From positions 1 through 45,825 of the forward strand of contig JAPOKE010000006.1 of assembly GCA_029977805.1 (NCBI GenBank): a DNA stretch of 45,825 nucleotides. The letters are read 5' to 3'. The notes below the pieces were generated by a model that saw nothing but the letters and a program-made list of their open reading frames with translations, was not told where the DNA came from and did not search any database. Within the stretch, counting starts at the first letter, position 1; the number at the start of each line of letters is the position of its first letter. The DNA comes from Phenylobacterium parvum. GTDB lineage: Bacteria; Pseudomonadota; Alphaproteobacteria; Caulobacterales; Caulobacteraceae. The position numbers and the translations under genes were made by a program. This document shows, piece by piece, positions 18,821-26,984 of the stretch.

Positions 18821-20326
18821 ATGCCCAACGGCAAGCCGAACATCCTGATCATGTGGGGCGACGACATCGGTCAGTCGAACCTTTCGATCTTCACCAAGGG
18901 GATGATGGGATACCGCACCCCCAACATCGACCGCGTCGCCGAAGAGGGGATGCTGTTCACCGACTACTACGCCGAGCAGAGCTGCACCGCCGGCCGCGCC
19001 TCCTTCATCACCGGCCAGTGCGGCCTCCGCACGGGCCTGACCAAGGTGGGCCTGCCGGGCGCCGAGCTGGGCATGCGGGCCGAGGATCCCACCATCGCCC
19101 GGGTCATGAAGGGCCAGGGCTACGCCACGGGCCAGTTCGGCAAGAACCACCTGGGCGACCGTGACTCCCACCTGCCGACCCAGCACGGCTTCGACGAGTT
19201 CTTCGGCAACCTCTACCACCTCAACGCCGAGGAAGAGCCCGAGCTGCGGGACTACCCGAACCCGGTCGACTTCCCGAACTTCAAGTCCAACTTCGGCCCC
19301 CGCGGCGTCCTGCACTGCAAGGCCGACGGCAAGGGCGGCCAGACCATCGTCAACACCGGTCCGCTGACCAAGAAGCGGATGGAGACCATCGACGACGAGG
19401 TCCTCGAGAAGACCGTCGACTTCATCAAGCGGCACAACGACGCCGGGGTGCCCTTCTTCGTGTGGTTCAACACCACCCACATGCACTTCCGCACGCACGC
19501 CAAGCCGGAAAGCCTCGGCCAGTCGGGTCGCTGGCAGTCCGAGTACCACGACGTCATGATCGACCACGACAAGGCGATCGGCGTCCTCCTCGACCTGCTC
19601 GACGAGCTCGGCATCGCCGACGACACCTTCGTCATGTACTCGACCGACAACGGCCCGCACTGCAACAGCTGGCCTGACGCGGGCACTACGCCCTTCCGCA
19701 GCGAGAAGAACACCAACTGGGAAGGCGCCTACCGCGTGCCGGCGATGATCCGCTGGCCGGGGAAGATCAAGGCGGGTTCCGTCTCCAACGACATCGTCTC
19801 CCACCTCGACTGGCTGCCGACCCTGGCCGCCATCGCCGGCGAGCCGAACGTCAAGGAAAAGCTGCTCAAGGGCACGAAGATCGACGGTCACGACTACAAG
19901 GTGCACCTCGACGGCTACAACCTGCTCGACTACCTGACGGGCAAGGAAGAGAAGTGCCCCCGGATCGGCTTCCTGTACTTCACCGATGACGGCGAACTGT
20001 CCGGCCTCCGCTACGACAACTGGAAGGTCGTGTTCATGGAGCAGCGGTGCCCCGGGACCTGCATGATCTGGTCGGAGCCCCTGGTGACCCTGCGGACCCC
20101 GAAGATCTTCAATCTCCGGACCGACCCCTACGAGCACGCCGACATCACCTGCAACAGCTACTGGGACTGGATGTTCGACCACGTCTACCTGCTGGTCCCG
20201 GCGCAGTCGCTGGTCGCCCAGTTCCTGTCCTCGTTCAAGGAGTTCCCGCCCCGCCAGAAGGCGGCGAGCTTCAACCTGGACAGCGTCATGGAGAAGATGT
20301 TCCAGGGCGCGTCGGGCGGCGCCTGA
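18821..20326 (+). CDS. arylsulfatase (type I, formylglycine-dependent)
   Basis: A 501-residue sulfatase that hydrolyses sulfate esters. The residue to be converted to formylglycine is Cys55 in SCTAGRASFITG (C-x-A-x-R variant of the signature). Metal ligands are visible as Asp14-Asp15 in MWGDDIG and in STDNGPHCN; FGKNHLGD supplies the active-site lysine. There is no signal peptide, so the enzyme is cytoplasmic and its substrate must be imported. ATG 18821 is preferred over 18779 because GAGGGAGAAG precedes it. The activating enzyme is encoded at 22886-23854. The substrate class cannot be read from sequence. Confidence 0.92.
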   Translation: MPNGKPNILIMWGDDIGQSNLSIFTKGMMGYRTPNIDRVAEEGMLFTDYYAEQSCTAGRASFITGQCGLRTGLTKVGLPGAELGMRAEDPTIARVMKGQGYATGQFGKNHLGDRDSHLPTQHGFDEFFGNLYHLNAEEEPELRDYPNPVDFPNFKSNFGPRGVLHCKADGKGGQTIVNTGPLTKKRMETIDDEVLEKTVDFIKRHNDAGVPFFVWFNTTHMHFRTHAKPESLGQSGRWQSEYHDVMIDHDKAIGVLLDLLDELGIADDTFVMYSTDNGPHCNSWPDAGTTPFRSEKNTNWEGAYRVPAMIRWPGKIKAGSVSNDIVSHLDWLPTLAAIAGEPNVKEKLLKGTKIDGHDYKVHLDGYNLLDYLTGKEEKCPRIGFLYFTDDGELSGLRYDNWKVVFMEQRCPGTCMIWSEPLVTLRTPKIFNLRTDPYEHADITCNSYWDWMFDHVYLLVPAQSLVAQFLSSFKEFPPRQKAASFNLDSVMEKMFQGASGGA

Positions 20327-20335
20327 TTGACCTGA

Positions 20336-20367
20336 CCCCCGGATCCGTGACCGGATCCGGGGGTTTT
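20336..20367 (+). terminator. intrinsic terminator after the sulfatase
   Basis: A perfect 12-base-pair stem CCCCCGGATCCG/CGGATCCGGGGG with loop TGAC, followed by TTTT, nine bases after the sulfatase stop. It should uncouple the next gene (start 20384), whose own promoter is not evident in the 16 remaining bases, so partial read-through is likely. Confidence 0.9.
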
Positions 20368-20383
20368 CCTGTCCCGGGAGCCG

Positions 20384-21244
20384 ATGATGCTGACCCCGTC
20401 CCTGATCAAGTTCGTCGCGATCTCCAGCGTGTTCCTGCTGGTGGTCTCGATCGGCCTCCAGGCGCGGGTCGGCGCCACCCTCCAGGTGCTGTCGGACGCC
20501 GGGGACCGCCGGAAGCTCTTCGGCGCCCTGCTGGCCATGTTCGTCGGCGTGCCGGCCCTGGCCTTCCTTGTGGTCCGGTTGGGCGACCTGCAGGGCCCGG
20601 CCGCCGCGGCCCTCCTGGCCGCCTCCATCTCGCCGATCGCCCCCTTCCTGCCGCGCAAGCAGTGGAAGGTCGGCGGCGACCCCGAGTGGGTGACCGCCCT
20701 CCAGGTCACCGCGACGATCCTATCGGTGCTCCTTGCGCCCCTTTTCCTCGCCCTCCTGAACCGAGCCTATGGCCTCAGCATCGAGGCCCCGCTGGGCTCG
20801 ATGATGACCGTCCTCGCCCTGACCGTCCTGGCTCCGCTGCTGCTGGGCATGCTGGTCCAGAAGGCGTCCCCGGGCGCCGCCTCGCGCCTTGCGGGCCCAG
20901 TCGGGCTTGTCGGGACGATCCTGCTGGCGGCCGTGGCCATCCTGATCCTGGCCGGCATGTGGCCCGCCCTTGCCGCCGCCGCGACCCAGCTCTTGCCGGC
21001 CAGCCTCGTCCTGTCGATCGGCGGCGTCCTGCTCGGTCACCTGTTGACCGCCGGGCCCCGGTCCGACCGGACGGCCTCGGCCATGGCCAGCGTCTCCCGG
21101 CACCCCGGCGTCGCGATCATCCTGGCCAGCGCCGCCCTGGGCGGGACGCAGGCGGTCCTGGTCGCTGACGTCCTCTTCTTCGTCCTGGTCGCCACCGCCG
21201 TATTGGCCGCCTACCAGTTCCTGCTGCGGCAGGCCGAAGCCTAG
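20384..21244 (+). CDS. membrane transporter, bile acid:Na+ symporter (BASS)-like
   Basis: A 286-residue integral membrane protein with eight to nine predicted hydrophobic segments. It resembles the BASS superfamily in length, topology and details such as the early GLQARVGATLQ turn and the late segment MASVSRHPGVAIILASAALGG, but I see no single decisive motif. BASS carriers import bile acids, steroid sulfates and organic acids with sodium. Its place right behind a cytoplasmic sulfatase suggests uptake of a sulfated substrate or export of the product; this is inference. ATG 20384 or 20387 can be the start. Its stop TAG shares the CTAG palindrome with the stop of the opposite gene. Confidence 0.65.
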   Translation: MMLTPSLIKFVAISSVFLLVVSIGLQARVGATLQVLSDAGDRRKLFGALLAMFVGVPALAFLVVRLGDLQGPAAAALLAASISPIAPFLPRKQWKVGGDPEWVTALQVTATILSVLLAPLFLALLNRAYGLSIEAPLGSMMTVLALTVLAPLLLGMLVQKASPGAASRLAGPVGLVGTILLAAVAILILAGMWPALAAAATQLLPASLVLSIGGVLLGHLLTAGPRSDRTASAMASVSRHPGVAIILASAALGGTQAVLVADVLFFVLVATAVLAAYQFLLRQAEA

Positions 21245-21888
21245 AGCGCCGCCACCGGCAGCCGGAGCAGGAAGACCAGCACCGCCACGCCCAGTCCCCC
21301 GGCGAGCAGCACCATCAGCCGCTTCTGCCGGTCCGACCGCGTCACCGTGGAAATGCCCAGCAGGAAGAGGATCAGGGCGAGGATGACCGTCGAGGCGACG
21401 TAGCGGTCGCCCGTGGCGTTGGCCCTGGCGGCCTGCTTGAAGAGATCGGCGGCCTCCGCGCGCAGGCGGGCGGCGTCGCGGCTCTCGGGATGCTCCGCAC
21501 GGGGCAGGGGGACGGCGGGGCCCTCGCGCACCTGGCCGCGCAGATCCTCGGGATACTGGGCGCGCCAGTCGTCGAACACCTTCCGGAAGCCCGGCGCGAA
21601 CCGTCGTTCGTAGAAGGTCATCAGCTCCCGGTCGTCCTCCGCCGCGGCGGACAGCCAGGCCATGTAGAGGGCGGTGTCCAGCCCTGCCTTCTGCCCCGCC
21701 TGTAGCTCCAGCCGGGCGGCCTCGGTGACCTGGGCGGAGGCGGTCGCGTAGCCGCTGGCCTGGATCCCGCCCCAGAGGGAGGACTGGTAGGTCGCCCAGG
21801 CGGACGCCACCCCCGCTGCGGCCAGCATGACCGAGGCGATGGTGTCGAGCCGGCGGGAACGCACCTGGCTTGAGGTCTCTTCAGCCAT
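21241..21888 (-). CDS. uncharacterised membrane protein, DUF4337-like
   Basis: A 215-residue protein with one hydrophobic segment near the N-terminus (IASVMLAAAGVASAWATY), a soluble middle of ~110 residues, and two more at the C-terminus (YVASTVILALILFLLGI and MVLLAGGLGVAVLVFLL). The layout (ASAWATYQSSLW, later TGDRYVASTVILALILF) recalls DUF4337 proteins, without known function. Start: ATG 21888 (MAEETSS) or ATG 21898-21900. It follows the DUF1622 gene on the same strand, probably in one transcript. Its end overlaps the end of the BASS-like gene. Confidence 0.7.
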   Translation of the reverse strand: MAEETSSQVRSRRLDTIASVMLAAAGVASAWATYQSSLWGGIQASGYATASAQVTEAARLELQAGQKAGLDTALYMAWLSAAAEDDRELMTFYERRFAPGFRKVFDDWRAQYPEDLRGQVREGPAVPLPRAEHPESRDAARLRAEAADLFKQAARANATGDRYVASTVILALILFLLGISTVTRSDRQKRLMVLLAGGLGVAVLVFLLRLPVAAL

Positions 21889-21921
21889 CTCAGGCCCCAT
21901 CCTGTTCAGGCCCCACCAGGC

Positions 21922-22275
21922 TCAGGCCTTGTGCCCGCCCGCGGAGGTGAAGTGCGTGATGTCCCGGGCGAGGAACCAGTTGAGGCCGGTCCGGATGGCC
22001 GCGATGGCGCCCAGCATGCCGATGTCCTGCCAGGTCGGGGCGATGGCCGTCCGGATGATGTCCGCGGCCAGGGCGAACTCCAGGGCCAGCATGATCCAGG
22101 CCGCGAAACCGAGCCAGATTTCCCGCCGGCCGCCGAGGTCGCCCCTCCGGAAGACCACAAGTCCCACCGTCCGGAACAGGGCCTCGCCGGCGCCCCAGGC
22201 CACGATGAGCACCACCGCCGCCTCGGCCAGCAGGCCCAGGGTCTGCGCGGCTTCCTGGAAAAGATGTTCGAGCAT
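21922..22275 (-). CDS. DUF1622 family membrane protein
   Basis: A 117-residue integral membrane protein with about three hydrophobic segments; the part IMLALEFALAADIIRTAIAPTW followed by LGAIAAIRTGLNWFLARDI, shortened here, is the mark of DUF1622. Function unknown. It probably forms a two-gene unit with the downstream protein (gap 33 bases). Its ribosome-binding site lies in a hairpin (22276-22301). Confidence 0.83.
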   Translation of the reverse strand: MLEHLFQEAAQTLGLLAEAAVVLIVAWGAGEALFRTVGLVVFRRGDLGGRREIWLGFAAWIMLALEFALAADIIRTAIAPTWQDIGMLGAIAAIRTGLNWFLARDITHFTSAGGHKA

Positions 22276-22301
22276 GTCGGCCTCCCGGTCTTCGCCGGGA
22301 G
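22276..22301 (-). promoter_or_regulatory. hairpin covering the ribosome-binding site of the DUF1622 gene
   Basis: Minus strand CTCCCGG-N6-CCGGGAG; the 3' arm contains GGGAGG, the Shine-Dalgarno, six bases before the ATG. The seven-pair GC stem could block translation unless opened by ribosomes, heat or a factor. Confidence 0.5.
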
Positions 22302-22422
22302 CTTAACCCAGGCCCGCACGCCCGCTGGCATAAGGAAAGGTTCTAGCCCTATGAAAGAAGGCGACATTCCAGCCCTGCGACAAGGCGCCTATCCTCGACT
22401 GTCGGCAGAAGTGGAGGCAGGC

Positions 22423-22878
22423 ATGGACCGCAAGGAAATGAGCGCGGGCGACCGGATGGCCGCGATGCGAACGGCCCTGAGCTTCCAGCGGACCCGCATG
22501 GCCGCCGACCGCACCCTGATGAGCGTCCAGAGGACCTCCCTTTCGCTCATCGGCTTCGGCTTCACGATCTTCTCGTTCTTCCGTTCCCTGGCGGACAAGA
22601 AGCTGCTCGGCGACGCCCTGCCTTCGGAGGCCCCGGCCCGCTTCGGCCTGACCCTCGTGGCCCTCGGGGTCGCGCTGCTGGCCCTCGGGATCGCCTCGCA
22701 CTTCAACTACATGAAGCAGCTGCGGGGCCAGCGCGACGAGATGATGGTCACCGAGCTCCTGCCCCCGGAGCCGGGCCTGCCGGTGTCCCTGGCCCTCGTG
22801 GCGGCCTTCACACTGCTGGTCTTCGGCCTGTTCGTGATCCTCGGCATCATGGCCCGTTCTGCGCCTTTCGGCGCCTGA
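22423..22878 (+). CDS. DUF202 (YidH-like) membrane protein
   Basis: A 151-residue inner-membrane protein. LSFQRTRMAADRTLMSVQRTSLSLIGFGF-type sequence (RTRMAADRTLMS, then SLIGFGFTIFSFF) marks the DUF202 family, with three hydrophobic segments and a short cytoplasmic N-terminus. Function unknown. ATG 22423 is preferred since GGAGG lies five bases ahead; an in-frame ATG at 22351 would add 24 residues without a clear ribosome-binding site. Its stop is seven bases from the stop of the opposing FGE gene. Confidence 0.85.
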   Translation: MDRKEMSAGDRMAAMRTALSFQRTRMAADRTLMSVQRTSLSLIGFGFTIFSFFRSLADKKLLGDALPSEAPARFGLTLVALGVALLALGIASHFNYMKQLRGQRDEMMVTELLPPEPGLPVSLALVAAFTLLVFGLFVILGIMARSAPFGA

Positions 22879-22885
22879 GCCGTCC

Positions 22886-23854
22886 CTAGGCCCCCGGCCG
22901 GACGATGCACCGGAAGCCAATGTGGCTCATGGAGCTGTCGACCGCCTGGGCGTGGCGCGCGGCGGGCCGGTAGCGTCGGCAGTAGGCGGGGGCGCACATG
23001 TGTGAGCCCCCCTTCAGGACCTTTCGGGGGATGCGGATCCGCGGCAGGGCCGGGTCGAAGCTGTCGGCTTCCTTTCCCCCCAGAGGGTTCTCGGACACGC
23101 AGCACGGGCTCTTGGCGACCTGGCCCGGATTGGCCGTGAACCAGTCCGCCGTCCACTCCCAGACATTGCCGATCATGTCGACCAGCCCGAGGTCGTTCGG
23201 CGGGAAGCTGCCGACCGGCGAAGTGAAGGCGAAGCCGTCCTCGCAGCTGTTGGCGTGGGGGAAGGCGCCCTGGAAGGTGTTGGCCATGTGCACGCCGCCG
23301 GGGACGAGCTCCGTCCCCCAGGCGAACTCGGTCTCGGCCGGCCGGCCGCCCCAGGCGGCGAACTCCCACTCCGCCTCGGTCGGCAGGCTCTTGCCCGCCC
23401 AGGCGGCGTAGGCGGCCACGTCAGCCCAGGCGACATGCACGACAGGGTGGTCCTCGAGGCCGGCGAGGGTGCTGCCGGGGCCGCGGGGCCGCCGCCAGCT
23501 GGCGCCGAAGGTCCAGCTCCACCACTGCGAGACATCGCCCAGGGGGACGGGTCCGCGCGTCGGCGTGAAGACCAGGGAGGCCGCCTTGAGCATGCGCGGA
23601 TCCGCGCCCGGGTAATCCTTGGCCCGCGGCGCGATCTCCGCCGTGGTGACATGACCCGTGGCCCGGACGAAGGCCTCGAACTGGCGGTTGGTGACTGGCG
23701 TCCGGTCCATCCAGAAGCCGTCGACCCGGACCCGCCGGGCGGGCTTTTCCTCGGGGTAGTGGTGGTCGGAGCCCATCGTGAACTCCCCCCCGGGCACCCA
23801 GACCATGTCCTCGCGGAGGTCGGGCGGGGAGGGGGACTCGACGGGACTCTGCAT
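22886..23854 (-). CDS. formylglycine-generating enzyme (sulfatase maturase)
   Basis: A 322-residue SUMF1/FGE-family protein, the copper-dependent oxidase that turns the sulfatase signature cysteine into formylglycine. The full fold is present, from MVWVPGGEFTMGSD through DHPVVHVAWADVAAYAAWAG, SLPTEAEWEFAAWGG and DMIGNVWEWTADWF to GGSHMCAPAYCRRYRPAARH. Cys287 and Cys292 keep the five-residue spacing of the two catalytic cysteines of human SUMF1 (336 and 341), so it should be an active maturase rather than a C-type-lectin-like relative. The sulfatase at 18821 is the obvious client. Its ATG overlaps the porin stop (TGATG), so the two are co-translated. Confidence 0.92.
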   Translation of the reverse strand: MQSPVESPSPPDLREDMVWVPGGEFTMGSDHHYPEEKPARRVRVDGFWMDRTPVTNRQFEAFVRATGHVTTAEIAPRAKDYPGADPRMLKAASLVFTPTRGPVPLGDVSQWWSWTFGASWRRPRGPGSTLAGLEDHPVVHVAWADVAAYAAWAGKSLPTEAEWEFAAWGGRPAETEFAWGTELVPGGVHMANTFQGAFPHANSCEDGFAFTSPVGSFPPNDLGLVDMIGNVWEWTADWFTANPGQVAKSPCCVSENPLGGKEADSFDPALPRIRIPRKVLKGGSHMCAPAYCRRYRPAARHAQAVDSSMSHIGFRCIVRPGA

Positions 23855-25194
23855 CAGTACACCCACTGTATCCGGGTCAGGACGGTGTCGGTCTTCCCGG
23901 TCTTGCCCAGGCGGTCAAGCTCGGTCCGGCCCCAGTCGACCCCGAACTTCCACCGGGTGGTCGCCCACCAGTTCACGCCAAGGTCGACGCGGGTGAAGCG
24001 TCCGCCCTGGACCGGGCCGTCGTCAAGGTCGACGTCGGAGTAACGGACGACCAGCTCCGGCGCGCCCCAGGGCGACTTCGGGATCACCCGGCGGGCATAG
24101 CCCACCTTGCGGTCATAGGGACGGGCCTCGCCGGTCAGGACCCAGGACCCCGTGAGGTACCAGCCGCTGAACCGCGGGTCCCCCTTGGCCTGCGAGTCCA
24201 CCGAGGCCGTGGCGTACTCGCCCAGCAGCGAGAGGCCGCCCCAGCTCACCAGGCCTTCCAGGCCGTAGTGGCGCGCGCCGTCCGCCGGGAACTCGCCCGT
24301 ATCGACGAAGTTCGAGGCCACGTTCGAGCCGGGCCGCCCCTTGTAGCGGATCGAACCGTCGGCGGCGGCGTAGCGATAGGATGCGCCGAGGTGGAGGTAG
24401 CGCCCGTTCGCCGCATCGTCCCAGGCGAGGCCGGACACCCGCGCGAAGTAGTCCGTGCCCCGGTTGGTGCTTGTCCCGACGTCCCAGCCGTCATCGGCGA
24501 ACCCGTAGGAGACATTGACCCGCTTGTCCGGGCCGAGGACGTGCGTGACCCGCACCCCGGTATTGCGCGAGACGAAGAAGGGGCTCAGCACGCGCTCGCT
24601 CTGGGGCAGGTTGGCGGCGTCGCCGACCATCTCGTAGGCGAAGGCCTCCTTGATCTTGCCCACGGCGATCCGGGTGTTCTGGCCGACGGGGAAGGTCAGG
24701 GACATGTCCGTCAGCTGCCAGTTGTCGGTCGGGTCGCTGTCGAAGCCCTTGTACTCGCCGCCGAACTGGTAGTTCACGCGGTAAGAGCCCCCGAAGGAGC
24801 CCAGGACCTGGAGCCGGAAGCCTCGCCATTCGTAGGCGTCCTTCTGGCGGCCCACCTGGGAGACGCTGTCCTCGTCCTGGGAAAAGGACGTCCAGTCGCC
24901 GAGGATGGCTGCGCTGGGCCTCAGGGTGAAGCCCGCCGAAGGCCAGGGTCGGGGCGCGCCCCGCGCCGGCGACAGGTCCGGCACGATGTAGTTCACGGGC
25001 GCGTCCGCCGCGGGCGGGGCCGCCTGCTGGCTGGCGGTCATGATCGGTTCCGAGGAGCTCTCGGTCTCCTGCGCCAGGGCCGGGGCCCCCGCCAGGAGGG
25101 CGGAGATGGCCGTGGCGGCGCCAAGCCAGCCCCTTCCGACCCCGCGGCGGCGGGCGGGCGTCATCGGCCGCAGGTTTCCATCCTCAAGTTCCAT
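23854..25194 (-). CDS. outer-membrane porin, OprO/OprP (phosphate-selective) family
   Basis: A ~446-residue outer-membrane beta-barrel with a signal peptide (RRRGVGRGWLGAATAIS, cleavage after APALA). Alternating patterns such as WRGFRLQVLGSF, YRVNYQFGGEY, VGKIKEAFAYEMVGD and the terminal TDTVLTRIQWVY, ending in an aromatic residue, fit the phosphate-selective porin O/P family. These porins take up oxyanions or anionic organics. Start uncertain: ATG 25194 or ATG 25164, the latter giving the shortest n-region. The last base of its stop is the first of the FGE start, so porin and sulfatase maturase are in one operon; uptake of sulfate esters is an inference from that. Confidence 0.85.
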   Translation of the reverse strand: MELEDGNLRPMTPARRRGVGRGWLGAATAISALLAGAPALAQETESSSEPIMTASQQAAPPAADAPVNYIVPDLSPARGAPRPWPSAGFTLRPSAAILGDWTSFSQDEDSVSQVGRQKDAYEWRGFRLQVLGSFGGSYRVNYQFGGEYKGFDSDPTDNWQLTDMSLTFPVGQNTRIAVGKIKEAFAYEMVGDAANLPQSERVLSPFFVSRNTGVRVTHVLGPDKRVNVSYGFADDGWDVGTSTNRGTDYFARVSGLAWDDAANGRYLHLGASYRYAAADGSIRYKGRPGSNVASNFVDTGEFPADGARHYGLEGLVSWGGLSLLGEYATASVDSQAKGDPRFSGWYLTGSWVLTGEARPYDRKVGYARRVIPKSPWGAPELVVRYSDVDLDDGPVQGGRFTRVDLGVNWWATTRWKFGVDWGRTELDRLGKTGKTDTVLTRIQWVY

Positions 25195-25389
25195 GTCGTC
25201 CCGTCCCGTCGCCACGGCCTGTCTCCTCGCCAACCCGGCGCCTGGGCGCGGCGTCGGGGCCTCCGGAGTCAGGATGGAGCCCCGCCCGGGAAACACTGCC
25301 GGATATCCGACACTCCGCTCACCTGATAGGCCCGCAGGGGTTGTCGCCCGATAACCCCCGGAAGGCGTCCCGGGCGGCCTGCTTTGGAC

Positions 25390-25418
25390 TTGGCCCGGGG
25401 CCGGTCGCGTGACATAAG
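25390..25418 (+). promoter_or_regulatory. possible promoter for tig
   Basis: TTGGCC (25390-25395), 17 bases, CATAAG (25413-25418). The start point near 25425 would fall immediately before the hairpin, making the hairpin the very 5' end of the tig mRNA. Confidence 0.35.
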
Positions 25419-25428
25419 GTCGCCCCTC

Positions 25429-25458
25429 CGCCGCCGGCTTCCGGCGGCGCTCATTTTT
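25429..25458 (+). terminator. terminator-like hairpin in front of tig
   Basis: A perfect nine-base-pair stem CGCCGCCGG/CCGGCGGCG with loop CTT, then CTCA and TTTTT. It stands 53 bases before the tig start, though no plus-strand gene lies upstream. It may end an unannotated leader or small RNA, act as an attenuator, or be a 5' stabilising stem. Confidence 0.5.
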
Positions 25459-25511
25459 CCGGAAGAAGGCGGGTCCGACCTGCGCATGGCGCGGAGGGTC
25501 CGGTGGGTTGA

Positions 25512-26876
25512 ATGTCGATGCAGATCGTTGAGAAGTCCGTCGAAGGCCTGAGCCGCGTCTATGGCGTCACCGTGCCGGCCGCCCAACTGGCGGAAAAGGT
25601 CGAGGCCCGGATCGCCGAGATCACGCCTACCCTGAACCTCAAGGGCTTCCGGCCCGGCAAGGTCCCGGCGGGTCATGTCCGCAAGATGTTCGGCCGCTCG
25701 CTCATGAGCGAGGTGGTGGAACAGACCATCACCGAGACCACCCAGAAGGTGCTGGCCGACAACAACCTCCGCCCCGCTGGCGAGCCGGACCTGCGCCCCG
25801 AGGGCGACATCCAGCAGGTCGTCGAGGGCAAGGCTGACCTTGCCTACGAGATCGCCCTGGAGGTCATCCCCGAGTTCGAGCCGACTGACTTCTCGGCCAT
25901 CGCCCTGAAGCGGCCGGTCTATGAGCCCACCGACAAGGAAGTCGACGAGGCCGTCGCCGAACTGGCGGAGTCCAGCAAGACCTACGAGCCCCGCAAGGGC
26001 AAGACCGTGAAGGCCAAGGACGGCGACCAGCTGCTCATCGACTTCGTCGGCCGCGTGGACGGCGAGGCCTTCGAGGGCGGCTCCGCCGAGGACGCCACCC
26101 TGACCCTGGGCTCGGGCCAGTTCATCCCGGGCTTCGAGGAGCAGCTCGTGGGCGCCAAGCCCGAGGACGAGGTCCTGGTGAAGGTGACCTTCCCGGCCGA
26201 GTACCAGGCCGCCCACCTCGCCGGGAAGGACGCTGAGTTCACCGTCACGGTGAAGGAGGTCCGCGCGCCCAAGGCGAGCAAGGTCGACGACGACCTCGCC
26301 CAGCGCCTCGGCATCGAGGACCTCGAAAAGCTTAAGGAGCTGCTGCGCTCTAACCTCCAGTCTCAGTTCGCCGGGGCCACCCGCTTCAAGCTGAAGCGGG
26401 CCCTGCTGGACGTCCTGGACGAGAAGCACGACTTCCCCCTCCCGCCGCGGATGGTCGAGGCCGAGTTCACCCAGATCTGGGACCAGGTCCAGGAGGACAA
26501 GACCGCCGGGAACCTGCCCCCCGAGGACGCCGACAAGTCCGACGACCAGCTGCGGGACGAGTACCGCAAGATCGCCGAGCGCCGCGTGCGCCTGGGCCTG
26601 GTGCTGGCCGAGGTCGGCCGGATCAACAACGTCCAGGTCACCGAGCAGGAGCTGGCCGAGGCCATGCGCCAGGAGGCCATGCGCTATGGCCCGCAGGCCC
26701 AGCAGATCTTCGACTTCCTGCGCCAGAACCCCTCGGCCCAGGCCCAGATCCGGGCTCCCATCTTCGAGGAGAAGGTCGTCGACCTGATCGTCTCGAAGGC
26801 CAAGGTCGAGGACGAGAAGGTCTCCCGCGAGGAACTCCTCAAGGAAGACGACATGCCGTCGGCCTACCGGTCCTGA
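25512..26876 (+). CDS. tig: trigger factor
   Basis: The ribosome-associated chaperone and peptidyl-prolyl isomerase that meets nascent chains. The 454-residue protein has the ribosome-binding domain with [17 protein letters not shown] (the FRxGxxP signature), the FKBP-like domain ([20 protein letters not shown], then FIPGFEEQL) at about 160-245, and the helical C-terminal domain. Two in-frame ATGs lie at 25512 and 25518; the second gives the usual MQIVEKS start. It heads the conserved order tig-clpP-clpX. Confidence 0.97.
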   Translation: MSMQIVEKSVEGLSRVYGVTVPAAQLAEKVEARIAEITPTLNLKGFRPGKVPAGHVRKMFGRSLMSEVVEQTITETTQKVLADNNLRPAGEPDLRPEGDIQQVVEGKADLAYEIALEVIPEFEPTDFSAIALKRPVYEPTDKEVDEAVAELAESSKTYEPRKGKTVKAKDGDQLLIDFVGRVDGEAFEGGSAEDATLTLGSGQFIPGFEEQLVGAKPEDEVLVKVTFPAEYQAAHLAGKDAEFTVTVKEVRAPKASKVDDDLAQRLGIEDLEKLKELLRSNLQSQFAGATRFKLKRALLDVLDEKHDFPLPPRMVEAEFTQIWDQVQEDKTAGNLPPEDADKSDDQLRDEYRKIAERRVRLGLVLAEVGRINNVQVTEQELAEAMRQEAMRYGPQAQQIFDFLRQNPSAQAQIRAPIFEEKVVDLIVSKAKVEDEKVSREELLKEDDMPSAYRS

Positions 26877-26900
26877 ACCGGGGCTGATCCCGGGCCCGGC

Positions 26901-26964
26901 CTTGCCATGGCCCGGTCGAAACGCGATATCGGAGGAGAGCGGCTCCGCGGAGGAGTCGCCGCTC
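26901..26964 (+). promoter_or_regulatory. clpP upstream region with possible promoter and leader repeats
   Basis: CTTGCC (26901-26906), 17 bases, CGATAT (26924-26929) can serve as promoter. Just after it GGAGGAG occurs twice (26931-26937 and 26949-26955), each followed by a C/G-rich stretch ending in GCTCC, and GAGCGGC/GCCGCTC (26937-26943 and 26958-26964) can pair into a leader hairpin. The true ribosome-binding site GAAGG follows near 26972. Confidence 0.4.
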
Positions 26965-26984
26965 CAGCCTGAAGGTGCACGCGA

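Larger units (their letters stand above)
25195..25511. other. 317-base divergent region between porin and tig
   Basis: No gene is supported. It holds a possible plus-strand promoter, a hairpin with T-run (both listed separately), and GC-rich sequence without tRNA-like structure. A small RNA reaching from here to the hairpin is possible but not shown. Confidence 0.5.

Noticed and set aside
22351-22422. An upstream ATG that would lengthen the DUF202 protein by 24 residues
   Set aside because: No ribosome-binding site ahead and no family likeness, while GGAGG precedes ATG 22423.
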